From NCBI GenBank assembly GCA_016169945.1, contig JADLSH010000273.1, forward strand, positions 2,833,001-2,897,000: DNA of 64,000 bases, read 5' to 3'. Shown here piece after piece: positions 20,600 to 31,900 of the stretch. The position numbers and the translations under genes were made by a program. The notes under the pieces are model-generated. The model was not told where the DNA came from, did no database searches, and saw only the letters and a list, made by a program, of their open reading frames with translations. Position 1 is the first letter of the stretch. Each line of letters begins with the position of its first letter. Source of the stretch: Trachythela sp. YZ-2020 (taxonomy: Eukaryota; Cnidaria; Anthozoa; Malacalcyonacea; Clavulariidae).

Positions 20600-23500
20600 T
20601 GCTTTTCACAGTTGTTGACAATAAAAAACATGAATGATATCATGTTGATTTGTGATTTTCCAATCACATTGTTCATCTTGCTGAATACTGTTTAAACAGC
20701 ATTGAACAAACATGTCAACAAGGCTGTTTTCGCATTGTTAAAACAATAAAAAACGTCGATGATATCATGTTCATTTGTGCTGTCCCAACAACATTGTTCA
20801 AACCTTGTAACAACTGTAAACAATAATAATTGTTTCGACAAGCATGAACAACATTGTTTACAACTTGTCCGGGGGGTACAGCACAACATTGTTCAACCTT
20901 GATGGGAACAATGCACAGCGGCCCAATCTTGGGTAGAGTTGTATTTATAGAAAACAATATAAAGATTGTATTATGGTAAAAATATATGATGAAAATATAT
21001 ATTTTAAATAAAATTTACTTGCCTAATTGTTGTTTGTGTTCTCCTTTTATCCCTACTTTGTTGAGCTTTTAATTCATCGAAAGTTTTTGCTTGATGCCTG
21101 CGGCCCACGCGGAATACTTAATAGGAGTTAAAGGCTGATTATTCGCAGCCCCGGTCCGTCGAGACAAACAAGCCAATGCGAATATTCTCCCCCTTAAATT
21201 GCTTTATTCTCCAAGAAAATTCGCCAGCATGTAGAACAAACACCGATCTTTTCATATAGATAGATAGATAGATACTTTATTGCGTGTTCCCCTAAGGGCT
21301 TTTCAACACTACATTACATGATTGAAATTACTATAAATTACTTCTAAAACTATTTATGTTACAATGTATGAATATAAATATATAAAAATATGTCCATTTA
21401 TTTTTTTATTATCGAGAGCGGGCGGAATCCTAGGCTTTCCTGCAATCTGATTGGTTGCAGCAGCGGGCGGAATTTTACGATATTTTTACCGCGGTCCCGA
21501 ATCCTAGACAAAATTGAAAGTTTGTTTACTTTCCCTACTTTTTCAACGTTTTATTCACGAAATATTATTATTTAAAAATTTGTGAAAAAATTTGCGATTC
21601 TTAAAACTTTTTAATCTGATTGTTTCGTGCGACAAAACAATTTAATGACGAAATCGAATATTTCTTCTTCTCGCATGCACCTTTGGCTTTGTCAACTTGA
21701 CAAAAAAATAAATACGTTATTTACCGTTTTAGTCGGTCCGGATAGAAAAATATTTTCCCTCGATCTCAAAAACGGGTTTTGAGACCACGGGAAAATGTTT
21801 TTCTATCCGGACCTCCTAGCCGGTAAATAACATATATTTATACTTATTTAAAAGAGTAAAAAATATGTTTGAAGTGTTTTCAAATATTAAATGTATTTAA
21901 TAAGATTCTTTTAGTAAAAACTCTCTAAGTTCTTTCTTAAAAGTTGTTATTGATGTAATATTCTTTAGTTTGTCATCTAAATCGTTCCATATTTTCACTC
22001 CTCGATAGTTGAATGTTCTTTGTCCTGTAGCAGTTTTGTACAGAGGGATGTCCAAGAGGTTATGGTTGCGTGTCGAGCGATCATGTATGTCGGAACGCTT
22101 TGCAAATTTATCTACTAGCGGTAGTCTGGTGCAAGTCCGTTAAAACACTTGTAGACCATTACAGTATCCCTGTACAATAATAACTTTTCCACTGACAGCC
22201 AATTTAGTTCACGTAATGCTGGGGTAACGTGATCGAACTTTCTTGTTTTTGTTATGATTCTGCACGCGAAGTTCTGTACTGATTGAAGTTTATTGATATT
22301 ATTAGATGACGTGTTGGACCACACTGTGGAACAGTACAATAGCTTGCTAATTACAAGTGTTTCAATGACTAATTTTAACGTTTCATTGTCAAAACTATCA
22401 TTCACGCGATTTATTTCACATAATTTCCTCATACAAGACGAAACGAGTTTAGATATGTGGTCGTCGTAGGATAGGTACGACTCCAAATTGACTCCCAAAT
22501 CCTTCGCTAACAAAACAGGTCTTATTGTCTTTCCTAAAAATGTTAGCGACATTCCTGTAGGTACATTCTGTAGCATGGGCCTGGAACCAACTACAAGGAA
22601 TTTAGGTTTATCTGGATTTATCAATAATTGGTGTTCCAAACACCACTTGGCTAGGTCTGCCTCTAAATTGATAGTTGTCTGTTCCAAGACGCGGATGCAG
22701 AACGATTTATAAAGCTTCGAGTCGTCCACGTATGAATCAAGATTACACGATTGAATACTCCCTGGTAGATCGCTAATATAAATGCAAAACAGAAGTGGTG
22801 ATAATATTGAATTAGGGCGACTTTTTCGCTAACTTTTGAAACTACCTCAAGTAGTGAGAGAGGCCGATTATTTGAGGCAATCTCGTGGTCTCCTTCTTTT
22901 AATAGTGGTATAACTTCAGATATCTTCCATAGATCAGGGAATGTGCTTGTCATTAGAGAGCAATTCATTATATGCGTAAGATAACCCACTATAATTGGAA
23001 GACAGTCTTGGATAACACGCATGCCTATTTGATCTGGTCCTGGTGACTTATTACTTTGCCTAGCCATGATAATACGTTGAACCTCTGTACAAGTGAGGGA
23101 TTGGAAATTGAACAGCTGATCAGATGGACAAGTAATTACATGTGAGAGAGGGTTTGACAGTGCGACATTGTCGTCTTTGGCTAAGCTTTCGGCTGTCGCA
23201 GCAGCATTTCGTCCCACAGAAGTAAAGAAAAAGTTGAAATCTTCTGCAACTGTTTTTGGATCTTTACTATAAATTTGCGTTTCCTTTTCCTTTGAAGGAA
23301 TTATATTATTAATTACTTTCCATAGGGATCTCGAATTGTGTTTATGCTCTCTTACTTCGTTAAGGGTGTGGTTCTTCGCTGCGGCTTTAATTTCAGTTTT
23401 TACGTTATTGCGATATTCTATGTAAACTACCCAATCACCTTCATCACGTGTCAGTTGGCACGCACCCCCCCTGCCAATCTCGACGGTAGAGGAGGCCAGG

Positions 23501-23960
23501 TGGCCAAGCTGCCGATGTGTCCATTTTCGGTCGTTGTCAGTTCAATATAGAGTGGGGATTTTGATTTCTATTGATCAACTCGAATTTTCTTGGAGAATAA
23601 AGCAATTTAAGAGGGAGAATATTCGTATTGGCATGTTTGTCTCGACGGATCCGGGGCTGCGAATAATCAGCCTTTAACTCCTATTAAGTATTCGGCGTGG
23701 GCCGCAGGCATCAAGCAAAAACTTTCGATGAATTAATAGCTCAACAAAGTAGGGATAAAAGGAGAACACAAACAACAATTAGGCAAGTAAATTTTTTTTA
23801 AGATGTATATTTTCATCACATATTTTTACCATAATACAATCTTTATATAGTATACTATAAATACAACTCTACCCAAGATTGGGCCGCCTGTGAACAATGT
23901 TGAACAAGTTGATGACAATGTTGCATCAACTTGTTGATTTTTACGCGTGTACACTATCTA
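20600..23960. mobile_element. Foldback element with TTGTTCAACA-rich ends
   Basis: Arms 20925-21235 and 23572-23890 are inverted copies (shared GGCCCAATCTTGGGTAGAG, TGTTTGTGTTCTCCTTTTAT and ACTCCTATTAAGTATTC or complements). Outside them lie degenerate repeats of ACAACATTGTTCAA on the left (20690-20910) and right (23895-23940). The space between is occupied by a minus-strand non-LTR element. Confidence 0.75.
21255..23450 (-). pseudogene. Non-LTR retrotransposon, RT internally deleted
   Basis: Reads leftward. 23450-22840 encodes the RT start (GRNAAATAESLAKDD, QSNKSPGPDQIG, TFPDLWKISEVIPL, EVVSKVSEKVA); 22830-22115 encodes SILSPLLFCIYISDLPGSIQ, catalytic YVDDSK, then KDLGVNLESYLSYDDHI and LLYCSTVWSN. 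Between KVSEKVA and SILSPLL the palm segment with motif A is missing, and the frame changes. The 3' end, on the minus strand, is AATAAAGTATCTATCTATC at 21280-21255. It lies inside the foldback arms. Confidence 0.8.
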
Positions 23961-23984
23961 TTTTACAACAATTGTAATATTACT

Positions 23985-24195
23985 TTCCTAATCTGTATAG
24001 CCTAACCCACCCAGTAACATTCCCTGTAGGAGGAAACCGGAATGCCCGGAGAAAGCCCGCGACCTTTGGCAGAGCGTTGACTTACACTTTTCACATGAGT
24101 GTGATGAGTAATGTCCCCAGCGGGAATGGAACTCAATACTCAGAGGTGAAAGGCGCTTCCTCTGACGTCTGCGCTGCCACCGAAGCCCCATACGT
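23985..24195 (-). repeat. tRNA-derived SINE
   Basis: On the minus strand: GGCTTCGGTGGCAGCGCAG (A-box-like), then GAGTTCCATTCCCGC (degenerate B box) and the CTTTCTCCGGGCATTCCGG body. This head-plus-body arrangement matches a tRNA-type SINE widespread in invertebrates. No protein function should be inferred from ORFs here. Confidence 0.65.
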
Positions 24196-24249
24196 AGATA
24201 GTTATGGAGTATTATAGATACTTATGGAGTCCTGTAGATACCTATGGAG

Positions 24250-24723
24250 TAGAGGTGTGCGTCGGATCGGATTGGCTTATTTGAATCCGGAGGTTGGTCT
24301 AACCACCGTGGTCTCACTTACCAATCCGAATCCGATCCGATCCGAACCTGAAAAATGCAATCCGGTTCGATCCAAATCGAAAAAAATATATTAAATCCGA
24401 TGCTAAACTTCCTTAACTTTAATATTATAACCAAGACATGTACAATTAAATTGCAGAACAGTGAAAACGCTGAAAAGTGAGAAGCCTCATTGGAATATAG
24501 GAATACCTTAATTAATTGTTTGCAATTATTTTTAATGACAAAATCTGACCCAATGTTACCCAATGCGAGGAAAAAACAAATCCGATCTGATCCGACAAAA
24601 ACCAACAAAATCCAATCCGACAGAAAAGCAAGAAAATCCGATCGGATCCAAGCGCGTGAATTTTTGTCCGAATCCGATCGGATCGGATTGAATTCAGACT
24701 CGGATCGGATTCGCATGCCTTTA
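24250..24723. mobile_element. hAT-type MITE rich in CCGATCCGAT
   Basis: Flanked by the 8-bp duplication CTATGGAG (24242-24249, 24724-24731). Ends read TAGAGGTGTGCG and CGCATGCCTTTA. Both subterminal parts carry TCGGATCGGA repeats. The 141- and 85-residue ORFs across it are repeat products. The left target lies in a small TAGATACTATGGAGT repeat, which slightly weakens the duplication. Confidence 0.75.
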
Positions 24724-24888
24724 CTATGGAGCCTTATGAGCAATTAACACAAACCTAAATGTAACCCTGATAATACCTAATGATCCCTAATCCGTATTTC
24801 GGTGAACTGTGTGTGGACGAAAACTTCGCATACATGATACGTGTTCTGAAAGTCTAAAATTATTTATAGAATAGAAAAGATTGCTGTT

Positions 24889-26545
24889 AGAATCAGTGGA
24901 CGGTTCCGGTAATTCTAAAATGGAGAACATTCTGAAACTTGAAAGTCAAATTTGCAGTAAATCTCTCTTTTGACTCACTTATTTCTTATCGATAACACAA
25001 AATTCCATACGCATTTCGATGTCATATATTATATTTGCAAAACTTGAGAAAGCCTTTATGGCTTTTTTCTTAAAAAAAGGTATGCCCTTATTTGATTTTT
25101 GTTAGATAAGTGCAATGGTTCATTTTAATCACCTTTTTATGTCGATTTAAGTTTTAACCTAAAGCCGAGAAAGCTTATTATGTAACCATTTTATACAAAT
25201 CAAATTTTCTTAAAAATAACAAAAAAGGGTACCATTATCGCTAACTGCACCGTTTTGTAAAAAGACGAAAAAGCTACCCTTTTTGGTCAACTATGTTGTC
25301 CTGTAGCAAGACGAAAAAGGGTACACTTTTTGATCAAATCAGTTCCTACTTAATCGGATTAAAAATGGTCCGGAATTTAAACAATGAACACCCGAAGCCC
25401 TAATACCCATAAGGGTACCTTTTATATAAAGAGTTACTAATAGACAGTGTGAAACAAGCAAAACGGGTGGCCTTTTTGATCAACGATGTGCTAACACGCG
25501 TTAAAGCATACCGTTTTTTAAGTACGAATTCAAAAAGCAGTATATTTGTTTATTGTAAAATCAAAATGGCGGAATACCTGGAGCAAAATATTGAAGTTGT
25601 TAAAAACTATGTTCAAAAGAATTATACTTATCGGCAGATTAGCGACATTTTTAAGCAGGATTTTCCTGAGGTTAGTCGAGGTTTCTCGGAGAGAAACATT
25701 CGGTTATTCTGCTCAACACATGGGATAAGGAAACTGGATAATTTTGAAGTGGACACCATTATTCAACAGTCTATCAGTGAGGTATAGTGTGCTGTAATTT
25801 ATTTAAACATGTAAAGATGATTTGAATTTTAAAAATAGTATAGCCAGCTAACGCAACTGGAAGACTATACGCGAAGACGGCGTCCGTCGTATAAACATAT
25901 AAGAAATTATTTTTATTATAATATATAATTATTATGATTTAGTAATTGTCATCGTTGCCTTGACGTTGTCCATTTGTGAACCCCCATTTCATTGATATGG
26001 TATATATGTACAGCCACGATATTGGGCAAACGTTTACAATGATGTTGGGGAAATGTTATCGTAGGTGGGAGCATCCTATGGTCGGAAAATGATAACTGAA
26101 TATGTAAATAGTCAAGGGCATTGTCTCAGTGGTCGTCAGGTTCGTGCATCGCTTGGACGTGTCAAAAGGACAAAATCCTGTGCCTTACAATGCACCTTAT
26201 ACTATGAGAACAAGTTACATTGTGACCAGAATGAAAAGCTGTGCATGTACGGTTGCACTCTTTATGCGTTTAGTGATGGATGTAGTTCGAAAATAGTAAA
26301 GATCTAGATGTGTTGTATGCCTAGGAAAAACGCAACAATTGTGCACTCTTACTTCAGGTTGGTTTGATTATATATGCATCTGCAGTATTTGATTTATATT
26401 TACCATGAAGTCTTGTGGATATGCATGAACAATGCTCACGTTTACCATTTGCGGACAGGGATATTTTGGTACATGAAGGCATTTGGGATATGGTGCGGGT
26501 GGATCATGGGACAGAAGCTTGCCTTATGCTATTTATTCAACACAA
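24889..26545 (+). mobile_element. Integrase-core (DDE) element, copy A
   Basis: Related copies: B (minus, 27628-28423) and C (minus, 46150-46950). Exon 1 begins at the ATG at 25566 (MAEYLEQNIEVVKNYVQKNY, a helix-turn-helix-like start with SERNIRLFCSTHGI) and ends at a donor near 25785. Exon 2 starts after the acceptor at 26063: SYGRKMITEYVNSQG, then LHCDQNEKLCMYG with the first catalytic Asp, FSDGCSSKIVK, and a stop at 26305 caused by an inserted ATCTAG; a third piece gives MVRVDHGTEACLMLFIQ (26478-26530) with the second acidic site. This is an integrase/rve-type DDE family common in anthozoans. Dead because of the stop. Confidence 0.7.
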
Positions 26546-26699
26546 GAAGGGGGGAGAGGGGTATATAAATTTCAGATAGGTAATCAATATACATTTGATG
26601 ATGTAATGGTTGAACGGCCCCTAGAAACAAAAGTTACGTCATTTCGAATACCGCGAATAGTTTGTGATTCTAAAAATATTACTTTCAATAAATCATACA

Positions 26700-27595
26700 A
26701 TTGTACTGTAGGATTAAAATATTCAGTGTACCTCTCTAGACCGTGTCTGAACATAAGGTTTGGCAGAGGATTGGCATTTATATTGACGAGACTATTACCT
26801 GGAAATATCACATCAATCATGTTTGCAACAAAATTGCTAAATCCATTGGAATTATCTCGAGATCACGTTATATATTATCTACTAAAACAAAGCTGGCATT
26901 ATATTATACTCTAATTTATCCATACATTAGTTATTGCAACATAGTCTGGTCTTCAACATACGTATCTAACTTAAATCGGATCTGGCTACTCCAAAAACGA
27001 GCTGTACGTGTTATGACAAATTCAGATTATCGAGCTCATTATTTGAACAATTGAAACTATTAGTTATTTTTGTAAAAAAACAAGTTTCAGATTGCTAAAT
27101 TTATGTTTCTTTATCATCATCGGTTACTTCCAACTTCCCTCTCAGATTTATTCTTAAAAAATAATCAAGTCCATAGTTATAATACCAGAAATGCAAACTC
27201 TTATCGATCTTACTCTTGTCGAACCAACTTAAAGCAATTCACTATTCTTTATCAAGGCCCTAAAGTTTGGAATTCACTACCTCCTTCAATAAAAAGCTCC
27301 AACAGTTTGTCTTCATTTAAAAAATCCCTTAATTGTTTTCTATTAATGAAATAAAATTTAATAAAAAAATTCTGCATTTTGTCATGTCCAATCAGTAACT
27401 ATTATTATTAAAATTATTATTAAAATATTATTTATACATATATACACGAGGTGTCCTCGTTTATAAGCCTTTGGCTTCTAGATGTCACCTCGCTACTCGT
27501 ACATTATTGTATCTGTATTTTTATTGTAATTTTTTGTATTTGTGGAAATAAACTTGATTTGATTTGATTTGATTTGATTGATTTGATTTGAAGGC
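26700..27595 (+). mobile_element. Non-LTR tail with (GATTT)n
   Basis: Contains GIYIDETITWKYHINHVCNK, LIYPYISYCNIVWSSTYV and LQKRAVRVMTNSDY (to 27054), then after a frameshift FLYHHRLLPTSLSDLF and KVWNSLPPSIKSSNSLSSFK (27103-27354). The tail is GATTT repeats at 27555-27593. It occupies the centre between integrase copies A and B. Confidence 0.85.
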
Positions 27596-27627
27596 TGACA
27601 TGTAACGTTTCTTCTAAGATTTTTCAA

Positions 27628-28423
27628 ATAATCTTGAATAAATAGCATAAGGCAAGCTTCTGTCCCATGATCACCCGCACCATATCCCAAATGCCTTCAT
27701 GTACCAAAATATCCCTGTCCGCAAATGGTAAACGTGAGCATTGTTCATGCATATCCACAAGACTTCATGGTAAATATAAATCAAATACTGCAGATGCATA
27801 TATAATCAAACCAACCTGAAGTAAGAGTACACAATTGTTGCGTTTTTCCTAGGCATACAACACATCTTTACTATTTTCGAACTACATCCATCACTAAACG
27901 CATAAAGAGTGCAACTGTTCATGCACAGCTTTTCATTCTGGTCACAATGTAACTTATTCCCATGGTATAAGGTGCATTGTAAAGCACAGGATGTGTCCTT
28001 TTGACACGTCCAAGCGATGCACGAACTGACGACCACTGAGACAATGCCCTTGACTATTTACATATTCAGTTATCATTTTCCGACCATAGGATGCTCCCAC
28101 CTACGATAACGTTTCCCCAACATCATTGTAAACGTTTGCCCAATATCGTGGCTGTACATATATGGCCATATCAATGAAATGGCGGTTCACAAATGGACAA
28201 CGTCAGGGCAACGATGACAATTACTAAAATCATAATAATTATATATTATAATAAAAATAATTTCTTATATGTTTATATGACGGCCGCCGTCTTCGCGTAG
28301 TCTTCCAGTTGTTACAATGTCTAACGCTACATATTTGTTTAAACAAATTACAGCACACTATACCTCACTGATAGACTGTTGAATAATGGTGTTCACTTCA
28401 AAATTATCCAGTTTACTTATCCC
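27628..28423 (-). pseudogene. Integrase-core element, copy B (inverted)
   Basis: Mirror image of 25720-26545. It encodes the same exon pieces: CALQCTLYHGNKLHCDQNEK, FSDGCSSKIVKMCCMPRKN without the ATCTAG insert of copy A, and VDHGTEACLMLFIQDYLKN. A one-base deletion (CAGG to CAG near 28026) breaks its frame. Its exon-1 side is cut at about 28423 by a GTAAATTTTACCCC-type repeat. Confidence 0.75.
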
Positions 28424-28700
28424 TGTATGCACAGTAAATTTTGCGGAGTAAAAATTACCCCAAACATAAGGGGTTTACTGTTTTTCCACAGAATGCCTCG
28501 ATTTTGGGAGTAAAATTTGAATAAATTAATAAGGGGGTAAAATTTACCCTTCAATTAGGGTAGGTTAAATTACCCTCGTCAATGGGTGTAAAATTTTAGG
28601 GGTAAAAGTTACCTTAAAAACTAGGGTGGGTGATAATTCCACAGAATGGGTAGAAATTACTCTCAAAATTGGAGTAAATTTACCATTTTCTTAATAAGAA
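28424..28700. repeat. ACAGTAAATTTT repeat rich in GGGGTAAAATTTACCCC
   Basis: Several imperfect palindromic blocks of GGGTAAAATTTACCC type. A related stretch lies at 45935-46148. In both places it abuts the integrase element at the same exon-1 position. Confidence 0.6.
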
Positions 28701-28933
28701 AATTACTACGGAACAAATGAAAATGAAGTACAATAAAAAAGCACTCAAGAATTTATTAAACGGTACTATATATTAACAGGATATAAATGGTTAAAACGAG
28801 GATAATTGCATTATACTGTATATACAAAACAACATTACATTGTATAAAAATATATATGTTAACAATTATAGAGGTAAAAAGTAAAAACAACGTTAAAAAA
28901 CTCTTCGGGGCGAAAACGTTTGACATCATTAAA

Positions 28934-31900
28934 TTACAGATATTTTTGAAGATCCTTGGTAAGTTGTTGGATGCATATTCGAGTTTGCACAGAAGAAAGC
29001 CCCACGATTACTGAATCCAAAAATACAAAAAAATATTTTTGCTCATTCGGATACGATATCGAAAATATGTAGTATAATGAATATAAAATGGCCAAGACGG
29101 ACTCGCCAGAGAGGGAAGACACGTTAGTTAGTTCTTCCCCTTCAACACAAACCACGGTTTTTACGGGAATGAGCGGATTTTCCCCAACTCGAACAACAGT
29201 TGGGAAAGTCACAGCTGATGCAATGCTTGAGATATCCACATCTTCCTGAATAGAAAAAATAGCCATGCATTCACAAGACAAAATAGCAATTAACGTAGTG
29301 AAGAAATATGATAGCAATCCATATATACATAGTGGGCTTCCACATGTCAGTCGTCAGGTCAAACGCCGAAATTAATAAGGCAACAAATTGGACGAGAAAA
29401 GCTGTAAAGATAAATGTTAAAGGATACTTACACTTACGACTTTTATAACGTCGCATGTGGACTTTTTTTTTTTTGCCGTAGCAGCTCTGGCAGAACATGG
29501 AGGGCAAACGCAGTCTCAAGGCCTACAAAATATAAAAAATGCATCAAAACAAAAGATAAAGAAATTCGTTAAAGAACAAGTTGGTTTAGTGCAAGAAGGT
29601 CCACCCTTGCAGTAAGACCGATTAATTCATGATCGAGTCGGGTTTTCTTTGATTTATTGAGCTAAAACCGCCTCGATCATAAATTAAGTTCGTTAAATAT
29701 ACCTCGAGCATCGGGATTTATGTACATAAATCCCTCCATACTCGGTATTTAACTCTAACTTACAGGTTAAATAATCAAAATATAAATAGCACTAAATATA
29801 GCTACAGTATGTGGGTTTTCCCTGCGATTATTGTCCTCACAACCAAGCCTCGCATTGACACAATACTTTCTCTTAATAAAGCAAAGCTTCGCTGTGAGGA
29901 CAATATGCTGTAGTCTTAGGGAAAACCCGAATAAATGCAATTGAATACTTTCGATTGGTGCTGCTTCCTTCGTAATGGCTTCCTGCAGGAAACAGAGCAT
30001 GTTTTTGATGAAAGGAGGTTTTCTGCTTTGGTCCTTGCAATATTTCGTCACAGCCCCACTATACTTCATGAATCTTTCCTTCATATCATAGACGGCATTT
30101 TCATCTTTTATTACCCGACAAAATTCTTGACGTATCTGAAAAACATGAATGGAAGAAGCTATTTTAGACTCAAGCGATTCAGGTGTATATATACTGCAGT
30201 ATAAAATTCATGCAATGCTAAGTATATTAGACACGGAACCTTATTAACGAAAAACTCACCCCGCTCACTGTTTTAAGTGGAGGGTATTTTTCCACCATTT
30301 TTTTTACAGGGATTTGCTCGCCTAAACTCGAACGATGACATCATCAGCTGACTAATTTTCCCAATATTTTGATTTTGGGTGGGCCGGGAGCACTCTTTCT
30401 TTAGTTCCACCAGATGTTCACCAATGACACTTTCTTTTTCTTTCGAAATAGTAGGCATGTCATTCCAAAAATCCACTCGTTTAATTCTCTTAGGTTTGGC
30501 CACTTCTGTTTTAATTGAGCTACTCTCATCGGCTGCGCCTTGAAAAGAGATTTTTCGTTTCTTTGCGTCGTATTTTCGTACATGTTTTAGCCTGTTCTTT
30601 ATTGATTCATCCCAGGAACCCTAAAAATGCAAATTTCTTAATGTTACCGTGACACTGAAGGCTGTCACCCAGGAATGCTTTTGATAAAATCATCCTAAGT
30701 CAACACTAAAAGGGCACAATCATGAAATTTTGGACTGATGTAATTGGAATATGACACAAATTTGCTTGAAAATAGAAAAAGCCTAAGTAATCGATTTATA
30801 ATTAGACTGGCGAGAAAACCCTCATTTCGAAATGGGCACTTTAGCAAAGGAAACGAGCGAAATCACTACATAACAATCGTTATTACCACTCTCTATCTTG
30901 TCCTCAGTCACTTTTAATCTACATTTAGTAATGTAACACAGTTGATCTCAATAGTTTATCCACAGCGCTGATCTCTATGCGTACCTGTATGCGCGTAAAA
31001 AGTTGGATTGAAAATCTTTTCCGTAAATAGAATATTTTTGGAATACCAGAAATCGAATGAGTCACTAATGAGACTGAACAGCCATTGAGATAATCTAAAC
31101 AGCCCATGCAGCCGCTGTACACTATGATTTGTAACAATTGATCAAAATTTTAGAGTGGTGACGTGGGAGAAAAAGTCTAGTGTGAAGAAAACGCCTAAAA
31201 TTGACTGTCTGCTATGCAGGCTACTAAAACTATGTCTGGTTGTAGCTTGAGTGATAACTTACCAGACCACTTCCTATTGCATCTTTGAGAAAGGGGTATT
31301 TGCTGATAATGGCTGCAGCAACTTGGTGTCGCTCCGACTTGTTGAGATAATAAACTCCATGGGAGGATATATGAGAACAGATATCTCGAATAAACTCATG
31401 CCTTACATTTCCGTCCAATGTTTTATTTTCCAGTGCAAGAGTGACGCTGGGAGAAAACTAAAAGAGAGAAGATCTGATTTATTTTAACGCCAGTAACCTT
31501 ATTAGTGTGATCAATGCATTTGTATATAACCTGCTTCAGAGCATATGTTAACCCATTGAGTCGCATTGCACCCTGATGCACCCTACTTTAGTATTTTACT
31601 CTGGCTAACGCCAGACGATTTTACTCGTCAAGGGAGAGCGCTGGCGCTTAATGGGTTAACAGGCCTATCTGCCCATGTGTCTAGTTAACCCATTGAGTCG
31701 CATTGCACCCTGATGCACCCTACAGTACTTTAGTATTTTACTCTGTCTAACGCCAGATTTTACTCGCTGGCGCTTAATGGGTTAACATCCCTACCTGAAC
31801 AGCTGGATTACACAGAATGGGTAACAAATATTTGTTACCCATTTATATAAATATTCTTGGGTTTATGTGATGTCATAATTTTCATTGGGGGTCGACTCTA

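Noticed and set aside
24000..24190. Functional tRNA gene
   Set aside because: A and B box-like parts are present but the cloverleaf is not intact and the body matches a SINE.
24318..24747. 141- and 85-residue ORFs with Ser-Asp-Arg-Ile repeats
   Set aside because: Both lie within the hAT MITE's CCGATCCGAT repeats; no independent coding evidence.
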